Source: an uncultured Bacteroidales bacterium (GTDB taxonomy: Bacteria > Bacteroidota > Bacteroidia > Bacteroidales > Bacteroidaceae). Taken from it: 44,903 nucleotides of DNA. Both the position numbers and the translations under genes were made by a program. Shown here piece after piece: positions 14,478 to 22,791 of the stretch. Below the pieces are notes generated by a model. It was not told the origin of the DNA. It saw nothing but the letters and a program-made list of their open reading frames with translations, and made no database searches. Numbering within the stretch: position 1 is the first letter of the stretch; every line of letters starts with the position of its first letter. Location of the stretch: positions 1 to 44,903 of the forward strand of contig CALCYA010000002.1 of assembly GCA_937906165.1 (NCBI GenBank), given 5' to 3'.

Positions 14478-14930
14478 ATGTTGAAGATTGGTGATAAGGC
14501 TCCCGACTTTTTGGGTCTTGATGAAAATGGTGCCGAGGTGCGTGTAAGTGATTATAAAGGACGTAGGTTAGTTGTCTATTTCTATCCCAAAGACAGCACT
14601 CCTGGTTGTACTGCCGAGGCATGCTCATTGCGTGACGGAATGGATGAATTGGTTGATGCCGGTTATGCTGTAGTGGGTATCAGTGCCGATAGTGCGGCTT
14701 CTCACTCGCGTTTCAAGGCTAAGCAGCAACTGAATTTCCCACTTGTTGCCGATGTCGAAAAGAGTACAATCCAGGCCTTTGGTGCCTGGGGCGAGAAAAA
14801 GATGGCAGGCAGGGTGTATATGGGTATTATACGCACTACATTTGTCATTGATGCTGATGGCGTCATTGAGAGGGTGATTACCAAAGTCGATACCAAGAAT
14901 GCCGCGAAGCAGATATTGGACAATATTTGA
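14478..14930 (+). CDS. bcp: Thioredoxin-dependent thiol peroxidase (Bcp/PrxQ)
   Basis: Cytoplasmic peroxiredoxin, 150 aa, that reduces hydrogen peroxide and organic peroxides using thioredoxin. The motif FYPKDSTPGCTAEACSLRD gives peroxidatic Cys44 and resolving Cys49, the PrxQ arrangement. FPLVADVEKST and TFVIDADGVIE complete the fold. It starts 9 bases after the cyclophilin gene and ends 25 bases before the MscS gene. Location and order suggest a small stress-related operon, but that link is inference. Confidence 0.94.
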   Translation: MLKIGDKAPDFLGLDENGAEVRVSDYKGRRLVVYFYPKDSTPGCTAEACSLRDGMDELVDAGYAVVGISADSAASHSRFKAKQQLNFPLVADVEKSTIQAFGAWGEKKMAGRVYMGIIRTTFVIDADGVIERVITKVDTKNAAKQILDNI

Positions 14931-14955
14931 TTATTCTTAATTTTTTTCTATTTCT

Positions 14956-15867
14956 ATGATTCAAAGTTTGTTTGTTTTCCTTGATGCGGTAGCATCAGGG
15001 GAGGTTGTTGATGCTGTCAATACAACGGGGGTTGTCGAGAAGCTGTCGGGTATGACTCCTGATGAGATTATGCATGCTATCACTGCGTTATGCATAACTC
15101 TGATGGGAAAATTCGTCAAGGTACTTCTTATTTGGTTCGTTGGCCGATGGATAGTACGTAAGGTGGTGAAGCTTATCAAGAAGATTATGGTTAAGCGCAA
15201 GGTCAATGCTTCGGTCAGCTCGTTTGTATCAAGCATGATTGATGTTGTGGCTATGGCTGTCATAATCATTATGATTATCAGTGTTCTGGGGATTGATACA
15301 TCTTCGTTCATAGCGCTCTTTGCATCGGCCGGTGTTGCTGTAGGTATGGCCTTGAGCGGTACCTTGCAGAACTTTGCAGGTGGTGTGATGATTCTGCTTT
15401 TCCGCCCCTTCAAGGTAGGTGACTATATTGAGGCGCAGGGAATTGGCGGTTCTGTTAAGGAAATCCAGATTTTCAATACAATAATCAATACCCCGGACAA
15501 CAAGATTATCCTGTTACCTAATGGACCTCTCTCAACCGGTATCATCAACAACTATTCGCGTGAGCCGTTGCGCCGTCTTGACCTTACTTTCTCAGTTGCC
15601 TATGGCGATGACTATGAGAAGGCTAAGGCTGTGGTGCTACGTCTTATAAAGGAAGACGGCCGTGCTTTAAATGAACCGGCAGCTCCGTTTGTAGCTCTCG
15701 GTTCGCTCAGCGCAAGCTCAATAGACTTGACAGTCCGAATCTGGTGCAAGCAGGAGGATTACTGGGGTATGAAGTTCGATCTTACACAAAAGGTGTATGA
15801 GACATTCCCCAAGGAGGGACTTAAATTCCCTTATCAGACTTTTACTGTCCAGTTGGATAAGAACTGA
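14956..15867 (+). CDS. MscS-family mechanosensitive channel (short type)
   Basis: Inner-membrane channel of 303 aa, close in size to E. coli MscS (286 aa). Three membrane segments are seen: about residues 40-62, 88-110 and the pore helix at 113-140 (FIALFASAGVAVGMALSGTLQNFAGGVMIL). The beta domain follows with FRPFKVGDYIEAQGIGGSVKEIQ and ILLPNGPL. The C-terminal alpha/beta cage domain ends in FPYQTFTVQLDKN. It is the third gene after cyclophilin and bcp and is followed by a strong terminator. It is unrelated in sequence detail to the longer channel at 4542-5720. Confidence 0.94.
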   Translation: MIQSLFVFLDAVASGEVVDAVNTTGVVEKLSGMTPDEIMHAITALCITLMGKFVKVLLIWFVGRWIVRKVVKLIKKIMVKRKVNASVSSFVSSMIDVVAMAVIIIMIISVLGIDTSSFIALFASAGVAVGMALSGTLQNFAGGVMILLFRPFKVGDYIEAQGIGGSVKEIQIFNTIINTPDNKIILLPNGPLSTGIINNYSREPLRRLDLTFSVAYGDDYEKAKAVVLRLIKEDGRALNEPAAPFVALGSLSASSIDLTVRIWCKQEDYWGMKFDLTQKVYETFPKEGLKFPYQTFTVQLDKN

Positions 15868-15909
15868 TAAAGGCTGTGCCGTTCGTGAGGAACGGTCATG
15901 TGGGTTTTG

Positions 15910-15942
15910 TCGGCCGTGTTTTTGCACGGCCGATTTTTTTTT
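15910..15942 (+). terminator. Rho-independent terminator after the MscS operon
   Basis: TCGGCCGTG (15910-15918) and CACGGCCGA (15925-15933) form a 9-bp stem with loop TTTTTG, and nine T follow. Confidence 0.93.
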
Positions 15943-16011
15943 GATTTGTTAAAAATGTATCTGTACTATCTGTTTTTTAGGTCTGTGATATGTTAAAAAA
16001 GATTTATTTTG

Positions 16012-16019
16012 TACCTTTG
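16012..16019 (+). promoter_or_regulatory. -7 element for sulP
   Basis: TACCTTTG matches TAnnTTTG, 85 bases before the start codon. The -33 region is not clear. Confidence 0.5.
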
Positions 16020-16104
16020 CAAAGTTTTTGAAAAAGGGTATCGCAGGTTGCTTTTAGCAAGGATACCATTGTATTGCTGTTGAGAACATTTATTCTAATA
16101 TACG

Positions 16105-17805
16105 ATGGATACAAAAAAGTTGATTGACTTTCATCCAAAGTTCTTCTCTTGTATGAAGAACTATTCACGTGAGAAGTTTGGTGCCGACCTTATGGCCGGA
16201 ATCATTGTCGGTATCGTGGCCATTCCTTTGGCTATTGCATTCGGTATTGCAAGCGGAGTGGGCCCGGCCGAGGGTCTTGTAACTGCAATCCTTGCCGGTT
16301 TGCTCATTTCAGTGTTCGGTGGCTCCAAAGTACAGATCGGTGGCCCCACAGGTGCGTTCATCATCATTATCTATGGTGTCATACAGCAGTATGGACTCGG
16401 AGGGCTTGCCATTGCTACCATAATGGCGGGTATAATACTCATAATTATGGGTCTTTGCCGTCTGGGAACGATAATCAAGTTCATGCCTTACCCCATTATC
16501 ATAGGTTTCACGGGCGGTATAGCAATAACAATCTTCTCTACACAGATGAATGACCTGTTCGGTCTTGGAATAAGTAATGTCCCGGCGAACTTCATCGACA
16601 AGTGGATATGTTATTTCGACAATATCGGAAATATCGACTATTGGAGTGCCGGTATGGGTATCTTGAGTGTCGTGCTCATTGCCCTGACACCCAAGTTTTC
16701 GAAGAAGATTCCCGGCTCACTGTTGGCAATCGTGGTAATGACGGTTGTCGCTTATCTGCTCAAGGAATTCGCAGGCGTAACATCGATAAAGACTATCGGT
16801 GATCTCTATGAGCTCCCTTCCGGTCTGCCCTCGTTCGTCGTTCCATCTTTGGAGGGTGGGGCTTCTTTGTGGGCAACAATGCAGAGCCTTGCTCCTGTTG
16901 CGTTCACTATTGCAATGTTGGGCGCAATAGAGTCTCTGCTCTCGGCAATGGTGGCCGACGGTGTAATAGGTGACAGACACAACTCCAACACCGAGCTCAT
17001 AGGTCAGGGTATTGCCAATGTAGTAGTGCCTTTCTTCGGCGGTATTCCGGCAACAGGTGCCATAGCACGTACAATGGCGAACATCAATAACGGTGGAAAA
17101 ACTCCTGTAGCAGGTATCGTACACACATTCGTGCTGTTGCTCGTGTTGCTGTTCCTCGGTGGTCTTGTGGAACTTATCCCCATGCCATGCCTTGCAGGTG
17201 TGCTTGTGATGGTGTCTTACAACATGAGCGGCTGGAGAACCATTGTCTCAATGTGCAAGAGTTCGATGTCCGGTACAAGCGTGCTCTTTGTGACTCTGTT
17301 GCTGACGGTGTTCTTCGACCTTACATTGGCTATCGAGGTGGGTCTTGTGATGGCTATCGTACTCTTTATGAAACGCGCTATGGAGAGTGCCCACATTTCA
17401 GTTGTACGCGATGAGCTTGAGGTGCATCACGACGGTGAGAACGACGAGGTGCTCTCTATCCCCGCAGGTACAGAGGTGTTCGAGATTGAGGGTCCCTTCT
17501 TCTTCGGTATTGCCAACAAGTTCGATGAGCTGACACGCGACACCGATGCCATGCCGATACGTGTGATACGTATGCGTAAGGTGACATTCGTCGATGCTAC
17601 AGGCTTACACAACCTTGAGATATTCATCAATGCCTCAAAGAAAGAGGGCAGGGTGGTTATTCTCTCAGGCGTACACGACAATGTGGAGAAGTCACTCCTC
17701 AAGGCCGGTATTGTTGACCTTGTAGGCAAGGACAACGTATGCAACAACATACATCTTGCCCTGCAACGTGCGGGTGAGGTCTCTGCATCAATGAATCTGA
17801 AATAA
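16105..17805 (+). CDS. SulP-family anion permease with STAS domain
   Basis: Inner-membrane inorganic anion transporter of the SLC26/SulP family, 566 aa. The N-terminal half has many hydrophobic helices, with family signatures ADLMAGIIVGIVAIPLAIAFGIASG (about residues 27-51) and GGSKVQIGGPTGAFIIIIYG. The soluble C-terminal STAS domain (about residues 445-555) includes FEIEGPFFFGIANKF and RMRKVTFVDATGLHNLE. Substrates of the family include sulfate, bicarbonate and other anions; none can be chosen here. It is monocistronic, with its own promoter and a hairpin terminator. The short FEIEGPFFFG motif is typical of bacterial SulP STAS domains. Confidence 0.93.
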   Translation: MDTKKLIDFHPKFFSCMKNYSREKFGADLMAGIIVGIVAIPLAIAFGIASGVGPAEGLVTAILAGLLISVFGGSKVQIGGPTGAFIIIIYGVIQQYGLGGLAIATIMAGIILIIMGLCRLGTIIKFMPYPIIIGFTGGIAITIFSTQMNDLFGLGISNVPANFIDKWICYFDNIGNIDYWSAGMGILSVVLIALTPKFSKKIPGSLLAIVVMTVVAYLLKEFAGVTSIKTIGDLYELPSGLPSFVVPSLEGGASLWATMQSLAPVAFTIAMLGAIESLLSAMVADGVIGDRHNSNTELIGQGIANVVVPFFGGIPATGAIARTMANINNGGKTPVAGIVHTFVLLLVLLFLGGLVELIPMPCLAGVLVMVSYNMSGWRTIVSMCKSSMSGTSVLFVTLLLTVFFDLTLAIEVGLVMAIVLFMKRAMESAHISVVRDELEVHHDGENDEVLSIPAGTEVFEIEGPFFFGIANKFDELTRDTDAMPIRVIRMRKVTFVDATGLHNLEIFINASKKEGRVVILSGVHDNVEKSLLKAGIVDLVGKDNVCNNIHLALQRAGEVSASMNLK

Positions 17806-17816
17806 CAACCATATCC

Positions 17817-17859
17817 TGTGGCTGTACGTGGCTTTTCTGCCTTGTACAGCCACAATTTT
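17817..17859 (+). terminator. Terminator after sulP
   Basis: TGTGGCTGTAC (17817-17827) pairs with GTACAGCCACA (17844-17854) over 11 bp, followed by ATTTTATCTTT. Confidence 0.75.
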
Positions 17860-17873
17860 ATCTTTATGACTTT

Positions 17874-18761
17874 ATGAAGGGCAAGAACGGGACTCCCGGG
17901 ATTATTGTATATGTCATCGCATTTGTGATTGTGGTGATATGGGGCTGTACGTTCGTGCAGACAAAAATCCTCATCAATTCGGGCTTGCGTCCCGATGAGA
18001 TATTCCTGTTCCGCTTCACTCTTGCCTATATCCTTATCCTGCCTCTTGCCGGCAAAAGGCTTTTTCTCGACAATTGGACCGATGAGGCTCTTGCTGTCGC
18101 ATTGGGGCTCACGGGCGGTTCGTTGTATTTCGTTACCGAGAACTATGCGTTAGCCTATGGCTATTGCTCCAATGTGGCGCTGATTGTCTGCCTGACACCA
18201 ATGATAACAGCTCTCATTGTGGGCTGTTTCTACAAAAGCGAGCGCATGGGCAGGAGTGCGGTCGTCGGCTCTGCGATAGCTTTCGTGGGAATGGCGCTTG
18301 TGGTCTTCAACGGAAACTTCATCCTGCAACTCTCGCCTTTGGGTGATGTACTCGCATTGGCTGCTTGCCTATGCTGGGCGCTGTATGCACTTATAATAAA
18401 GAGGCTGCAGGACAAGTACAGCAACATGCTTGTCACACGCAAGATCTTCGGCTATGGCCTGCTCACTATCCTGCCGATGCTGCTTGCGCGCGGAGTGGAT
18501 ATTGAACTTCTTGTTGATGGCGGTGCTGTAGTGTGGGGAAACATACTCTTCTTGGGCTGTGTGGCATCCATGCTCTGTTTCCTTGGCTGGAACTTCTGCC
18601 TTGAGCGGTTGGGAACGGTGCGCGCGACCAACCTTCTTTATCTCAACCCGGTCATTTCAATAACTACATCGGCCATTGTGTTGGGTGAGCATGTCACATG
18701 GATTGCTATTCTTGGCGCCGTACTCATCCTTACAGGACTCTATTGTATGAGGCGCAAATGA
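17874..18761 (+). CDS. EamA-family (DMT) transporter
   Basis: Ten-helix drug/metabolite exporter of the EamA type, 295 aa, formed by two repeats of five helices. The first half starts IIVYVIAFVIVVIWGCTFVQTK. The half-repeat signatures are GLTGGSLYFVTENYALAYGYCSNVALI (about residues 81-107) and LGTVRATNLLYLNPVISI (about residues 250-267), each near the end of one half. Substrate unknown; relatives export amino acids, sugars or metabolites. The start MKGKNG lies 15 bases after the T-rich end of the sulP terminator. It is convergent with the HAD phosphatase. Confidence 0.92.
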   Translation: MKGKNGTPGIIVYVIAFVIVVIWGCTFVQTKILINSGLRPDEIFLFRFTLAYILILPLAGKRLFLDNWTDEALAVALGLTGGSLYFVTENYALAYGYCSNVALIVCLTPMITALIVGCFYKSERMGRSAVVGSAIAFVGMALVVFNGNFILQLSPLGDVLALAACLCWALYALIIKRLQDKYSNMLVTRKIFGYGLLTILPMLLARGVDIELLVDGGAVVWGNILFLGCVASMLCFLGWNFCLERLGTVRATNLLYLNPVISITTSAIVLGEHVTWIAILGAVLILTGLYCMRRK

Positions 18762-18823
18762 AGCTTATCAACTTTTGTTAAATAAGTGGTTTTACACCGG
18801 ACTTCTAAAGTTTATAAATGAAA

Positions 18824-18862
18824 AAGAGAATCAGTGAAGGCAATGCTTTCACTGATTCTCTT
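18824..18862. terminator. Hairpin terminator between convergent genes
   Basis: AAGAGAATCAGTGAA (18824-18838) pairs exactly with TTCACTGATTCTCTT (18848-18862), a 15-bp stem with a 9-base loop. On the - strand it is followed by a T run, so it most clearly ends the HAD gene. It could also stop transcripts from the EamA side. Confidence 0.85.
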
Positions 18863-18880
18863 ATATGTGGTATCTGAAAC

Positions 18881-19504
18881 TTATTCATGCCCGAGTTTTT
18901 CTTCCAATGCCTGCCTCCAGTCTTCTCCGTTGGTGACAAGGAGTGTCTGTATACCAACTCTTGCGGCAACTTCGATGTTCTTTGCTCCGTCATCCACAAA
19001 AAGCGTCTCTTCTGCTTTCATTTTTCCCTGTTCAAGCATCTTGCGGTATATCTCCTCGCTTGGCTTGGAACAGTGCATGCGGTAACTGAAGAAAAGGTTG
19101 TCGAAATAGTCGGCAAGGGATTTGCCCGTGGGTGTGAAGTCACTTGTCAGCGCCCAACTCTGGATGAAAGGGTTTGTGTTGCTCAACACCGACAGACGGT
19201 ATCTGCCCCTGAGGGTCTGCAAGTATTCGAGCAGGTGGGTGTGTATCTCCACAAGAAAGCCGAGCCATGCCTCTTTTGCCTCTTCGAATGTGATTCCTCT
19301 GCCTGCAATCGCGCTTATGCGTCGGCAGAACTCTTCGGCGTCGATGTCTCCGTTCTCTACTTCAAAGAACGGCCCTTTCTGGCAATAGGAGTTTATGTAT
19401 TGTTCCGGGTTCTCTATTCCCAGGTCCCGGAATTTCTGTAGGGCTCTCTCTGTATCAATGGTGGTGAGTACACCTCCAAAATCGAACACGATATCTTTAA
19501 TCAT
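18881..19504 (-). CDS. HAD-superfamily phosphatase (IA type)
   Basis: A 207-aa cytoplasmic phosphatase of the HAD family, YihX/epoxide-hydrolase-N group. Motif I is VFDFGGVL with nucleophile Asp8; the usual second Asp is Gly10, which is normal in this subgroup. Motif II is LSNTN (about residue 106), motif III the Lys in SKPSEEIYRKML, and motif IV FVDDGAKNIEVA. A helical cap lies between motifs I and II. Relatives dephosphorylate sugar phosphates; the substrate here is unknown. A -7-like CAAAAATA (complement TATTTTTG, 19533-19540) lies 29 bases upstream of the start. Confidence 0.92.
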   Translation of the reverse strand: MIKDIVFDFGGVLTTIDTERALQKFRDLGIENPEQYINSYCQKGPFFEVENGDIDAEEFCRRISAIAGRGITFEEAKEAWLGFLVEIHTHLLEYLQTLRGRYRLSVLSNTNPFIQSWALTSDFTPTGKSLADYFDNLFFSYRMHCSKPSEEIYRKMLEQGKMKAEETLFVDDGAKNIEVAARVGIQTLLVTNGEDWRQALEEKLGHE

Positions 19505-19592
19505 AGTCTCTCTCTTTGATTGCGAAGTTACTCAAAAATATTCAACACACACTCTCTTTATGTTTCTGGAATGATATTTTTATCTTTTTTTA

Positions 19593-19635
19593 TTGATTGA
19601 TGTGCTTAATTGCGCTATTTTTGTACGATTGTACA
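19593..19635 (+). promoter_or_regulatory. Promoter with palindrome at the start point
   Basis: TTG at 19593-19595, 20 bases, then TATTTTTG at 19616-19623. An inverted repeat TGTAC-GATT-GTACA (19622-19635) begins on the last bases of the -7 element and covers the expected transcription start. It may be an operator or a 5' hairpin. Confidence 0.6.
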
Positions 19636-19673
19636 GAAATGATTGATTGAACAACAATATATTGGATATATAA

Positions 19674-20639
19674 ATGGAGAATTTGGATGGACGTCTTGTC
19701 ATCGGTGTCTCTTCACGTGCACTGTTTGACCTTGAGGCTGAAAATGAGATATTCGAGAAATACGGTGTAGCAAAATACCGCAAGTATCAGGAGGAGCATG
19801 AGGATGTTCCGCTTGAGCGCGGTACTGCATTCTATCTTGTAAAGAGTCTTCTTGAACTGAACAAGCAGGCCAACCGCCCCATCGTGGAGGTGGTGGTGAT
19901 GTCGCGCAACAGTCCTGAGACGGGTATGCGTATGCTCAAGTCGCTCGATATGTATGGTCTTGATATTACCCGCGTGGCACTGTCGGGAGGCGAGTCGCTT
20001 TCAAAATATCTGAAAGCGTTTTCTATTGACCTTTTCCTCTCCAAGGACGAGGGTGACGTACAGCGTGTGATGGATTCGGGCTTGTGTGCTTCAGCGCTTA
20101 TCTATGCACCTCCGACGGACTTCAATCCCGAGGAGAGCCGCGTAAAGATTGCCTTTGATGCCGATGCGGTGATTTTCTCCGATGAATCGGAGTGTCGCTT
20201 CAAGGAAGAGGGATTCGATGCTTTCTACAAGTATGAGAAGGAGAATGCCGATGTTCCTCTCAAGGAGGGCCCGTTTGCAAACCTGCTTAAGAAGCTGTCG
20301 CAGATTCAGGAGTGTCTGCCCACCACAATAGAACTCTCACCTTTGCGTCTGGCAATCGTCACCTCGCGTAGCTTGCCGTCGCATTTCCGTGTGATAAAGA
20401 CACTGCGTAAGTGGGGCGTATATGTCGATGAGGCTTATTTCCTCGGAGGCTTGCGCAAGGATGAGCTTCTCAAGGCCTTCGGTGCGCATATATTTTTCGA
20501 TGACCAGGATACACACCTCTCTTCATCAAGCAAATATGTGCCATCGGGCAAAGTGCCTTATTATTCCGATTCGCAGATAAACGGAGTTATCAAGGAACGT
20601 GAGAAAAAAAAGGCCGGGGAGGCTGAACCACAGGAATAA
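19674..20639 (+). CDS. 5'-nucleotidase (cN-I-like family)
   Basis: A 321-aa protein of the 5'-nucleotidase family that includes cytosolic 5'-nucleotidase IA and bacterial homologues. Two related stretches are seen: LVIGVSSRALFDLEAENEIFEKYG near the start and VKIAFDADAVIFSDESECRFKEEG at about residues 162-185, the latter holding the HAD-like DxD nucleophile (AFDADAVIF). Later motifs are LAIVTSRSLPSHFRVIKTL and AHIFFDDQDTH near residue 285. The expected reaction is release of phosphate from AMP or other nucleoside monophosphates in the cytoplasm. It lies 12 bases before a DUF456 gene and has its own strong promoter. Confidence 0.88.
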   Translation: MENLDGRLVIGVSSRALFDLEAENEIFEKYGVAKYRKYQEEHEDVPLERGTAFYLVKSLLELNKQANRPIVEVVVMSRNSPETGMRMLKSLDMYGLDITRVALSGGESLSKYLKAFSIDLFLSKDEGDVQRVMDSGLCASALIYAPPTDFNPEESRVKIAFDADAVIFSDESECRFKEEGFDAFYKYEKENADVPLKEGPFANLLKKLSQIQECLPTTIELSPLRLAIVTSRSLPSHFRVIKTLRKWGVYVDEAYFLGGLRKDELLKAFGAHIFFDDQDTHLSSSSKYVPSGKVPYYSDSQINGVIKEREKKKAGEAEPQE

Positions 20640-20651
20640 GAAGCTGTAGGC

Positions 20652-21140
20652 ATGGATATTTTTCTTGTAATACTTGCGGTACTATGTGCTGTAGTAGGTG
20701 TGGTGGGCTCTATTGTTCCGGCTTTGCCCGGGCCGCCGGTGAGTTTCGTGGCTTATCTGTTGCTGTTCCTTTGTTCTGGCAGCGATGTCTCTTTCTCTTC
20801 ATTGGCAATAGCAGGTGTGGTTGCGCTTGTAGTCACAATCGTTGATTTTGTTGCGCCTGCGTGGTTCACAAAAAAGACCGGCGGTAGCAAGGCTGCCACA
20901 TGGGGCGCAACGATAGGCCTTGTAATAGCTCTCTTTACAGGACTTTGGGGAGTGCTTATATTGCCGTTTATCGGTGCATTGTTGGGTGAACTCAGCACGG
21001 GTACTCCAATGAACAGGGCGATGAATGTTGCATCCTATTCATTCCTTGCTTTTATTCTCACAACAGGAATAAAGATGATTTACTCATTTGTGCTCCTTGC
21101 CATGGTAACATATAATGGCTGGGGAGTATTGTTCGGCTGA
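20652..21140 (+). CDS. DUF456 membrane protein
   Basis: A 162-aa membrane protein with four or five hydrophobic segments. The first (FLVILAVLCAVVGVVGSIVPALPGPP) ends in the GSIVPALPGPP motif characteristic of DUF456. A mid-protein KKTGGSKAATWGATIG stretch and a GALLGEL stretch (about residues 109-115) are the other conserved parts; Gly-zipper-like spacing is evident. No function is known to me. It starts 12 bases after the 5'-nucleotidase and is likely cotranscribed with it. Confidence 0.85.
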   Translation: MDIFLVILAVLCAVVGVVGSIVPALPGPPVSFVAYLLLFLCSGSDVSFSSLAIAGVVALVVTIVDFVAPAWFTKKTGGSKAATWGATIGLVIALFTGLWGVLILPFIGALLGELSTGTPMNRAMNVASYSFLAFILTTGIKMIYSFVLLAMVTYNGWGVLFG

Positions 21141-21232
21141 TACTGCCGAACTTTTTTGCATATATTGCGTTCATATAAGTGACTGCAGCCCTTTATCCGG
21201 GCTCCGGTCACTTGTCTTTTAATACTTGCCTT

Positions 21233-21697
21233 ATGAAACGCTTTATTGCAATCCTGTTCTTCATCTGCCTCTCATTTGCGGTGGGTTATATCTCTAAAGT
21301 TATCCAGGAACCCTCAATGGTAGAGTGGTATCCGTCGTTGGTCAAATCTTCATTGACTCCTCCGGGAATGGTCTTTGCTATTGTATGGGCTGTCCTTTAT
21401 CTGCTTATGGGAATATCGGCAGGTATAATATGGAATATGCGTTCCATATACACATGGCTGGTGTTGCTTGTCTTCTTTATACAGTTAGGGCTCAACCTGC
21501 TGTGGAGTGTCACTTTCTTCGGTATGCAGGCTCCGTTTATGGGTGTTCTGGTGCTCACCCTGCTCATTGTCTCGGTTGTGCTTTATATGGGCATCGCTTA
21601 TATGCAGAGCAAGGTTGCCGCTTATCTAAATATCCCATATCTGCTTTGGCTGTTCTTTGCTTTGTATCTGAATGGCTATGTGGCTTACTTCAATTGA
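21233..21697 (+). CDS. tspO: TspO/MBR-family membrane protein
   Basis: A 154-aa five-helix membrane protein of the TspO/peripheral benzodiazepine receptor family, known to bind porphyrins and related ligands. Hallmarks are WYPSLVKSSLTPPGMVFAIVW (about residues 32-52), LGLNLLWSVTFFGM with the conserved N-x-x-W-S (about residues 87-100), and the C-terminal YLLWLFFALYLNGYVAYFN. An in-frame ATG at 21179 would add 18 non-hydrophobic residues ahead of the first helix and is rejected. It follows the DUF456 gene by 92 bases and may share its transcript. A hairpin stands between it and the convergent J-protein gene. Confidence 0.94.
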   Translation: MKRFIAILFFICLSFAVGYISKVIQEPSMVEWYPSLVKSSLTPPGMVFAIVWAVLYLLMGISAGIIWNMRSIYTWLVLLVFFIQLGLNLLWSVTFFGMQAPFMGVLVLTLLIVSVVLYMGIAYMQSKVAAYLNIPYLLWLFFALYLNGYVAYFN

Positions 21698-21717
21698 ATG
21701 GAAGTATCTTCTTGTTC

Positions 21718-21744
21718 ACATGCAATCACACTATGATTGCATGT
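21718..21744. terminator. Hairpin between tspO and the J-protein gene
   Basis: ACATGCAATCA (21718-21728) pairs exactly with TGATTGCATGT (21734-21744). No T run follows on either strand, so termination is uncertain; the position between two convergent stops supports it. Confidence 0.5.
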
Positions 21745-21756
21745 TGCTCCGGAATA

Positions 21757-22659
21757 TCATTGTTCAATCTCTTTTATCTTGCGTAAAAGCTCTTTCTGCT
21801 TTTCGTTGAGGGTAGGTAACAGTAGCTTGAATGTCACTATGAGGTCGCCCTGTTTCCCTTCTTGCTTGTAGACGGGGAATCCCTTGCCTCGCAGGCGCAG
21901 CTTGCTGTCGGGTTGTGTGCCCGGCTTTACATTCACTTTAACGCTCCCAGAAAGTGTTGGCAGAATTATCTCTCCGCCGAGCAGCAAAGTATATAAGTCC
22001 GTGGTGGCGGTCGTGTACAGATCATCACCCTTGCGTGTAAACTCTTTGTCGGGTTCAATGCGGAACGTGATGTACAGGTCTCCGCGCTCTCCTCCGCTCG
22101 GCGACGGTGCTCCGCGTCCCTTGAGACGTATCTTCTGTCCATCCGCAATGCCTGCCGGCAGGCTTATGCGCACCTCTTCGCCGCCTATCGAGAATGTCTG
22201 CTTGTGTGCAACAGCGGCATCGCGCAGGGAGAGTGTTATAGTTGCCTGAATGTCCTCGCCGTTTCTCTTCCGAGTGCGGAAACCACCTGCACCGAACAGT
22301 TGCTCGAAGAAGTCGCTGAATCCGCTGCTGTTGCCCGCGTTTCCGCTGAAATCTCCGAAACCGCTGAATCCCCCGAAGTCGTATCCGCCGCTGCTGTTGC
22401 CGTATTGCCGGCGCTGTGCCTTATACTCGTCAGCATGTCGCCAGTTTTCGCCGTATTCATCATATCTGCGTCGCTTCTCGGGGTCACTGAGCACTTCATT
22501 GGCTTCGTTTATTTCCTGAAAACGTTCCTTTGCAGTGGGGTCATTGGGGTGCAGGTCGGGGTGGTAACGCTTTGTAAGTTTGCGGTACGCTTTCTTTATC
22601 TCGTCAGGGGTGGCGTTGCTCTCCACACCCAGTACCTTGTAGTAATCGATGAATGCCAT
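21757..22659 (-). CDS. CbpA-type J-domain co-chaperone
   Basis: A 300-aa class B DnaJ homologue that stimulates Hsp70 (DnaK). The J domain covers residues 1-68 with the HPD motif in KRYHPDLHPND (about residues 32-42). A Gly/Phe/Ser-rich linker follows (about residues 75-125, SSGGYDFGGFSGFGDFSG). Two C-terminal beta domains complete it (from about residue 135, with SLRDAAVAHKQTFSIGG and LRLRGKGFPVYKQEG). There is no CxxCxGxG zinc finger, so it is of the CbpA type and not DnaJ itself. An upstream in-frame ATG (22689) precedes the conserved MAFIDYYKVLGV start and is rejected. It is divergent from the lipoprotein gene. Confidence 0.92.
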   Translation of the reverse strand: MAFIDYYKVLGVESNATPDEIKKAYRKLTKRYHPDLHPNDPTAKERFQEINEANEVLSDPEKRRRYDEYGENWRHADEYKAQRRQYGNSSGGYDFGGFSGFGDFSGNAGNSSGFSDFFEQLFGAGGFRTRKRNGEDIQATITLSLRDAAVAHKQTFSIGGEEVRISLPAGIADGQKIRLKGRGAPSPSGGERGDLYITFRIEPDKEFTRKGDDLYTTATTDLYTLLLGGEIILPTLSGSVKVNVKPGTQPDSKLRLRGKGFPVYKQEGKQGDLIVTFKLLLPTLNEKQKELLRKIKEIEQ

Positions 22660-22733
22660 AGTTCCTGTTATCGTTTGTATCAATAACAAAAAACGTGGTG
22701 GTGTGGTTGATGTGAATTAATATATCTTAAAAC

Positions 22734-22765
22734 TTTGTGTATGATTAGGATTTGGATTATCTTCG
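22734..22765 (+). promoter_or_regulatory. Bacteroidota-type promoter for the lipoprotein gene
   Basis: TTTG at 22734-22737, 20 bases, then TATCTTCG at 22758-22765, one mismatch from TAnnTTTG. It is 26 bases before the start codon. Confidence 0.6.
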
Positions 22766-22791
22766 CGTCTGTTGAACAAAATTAATGCTAT

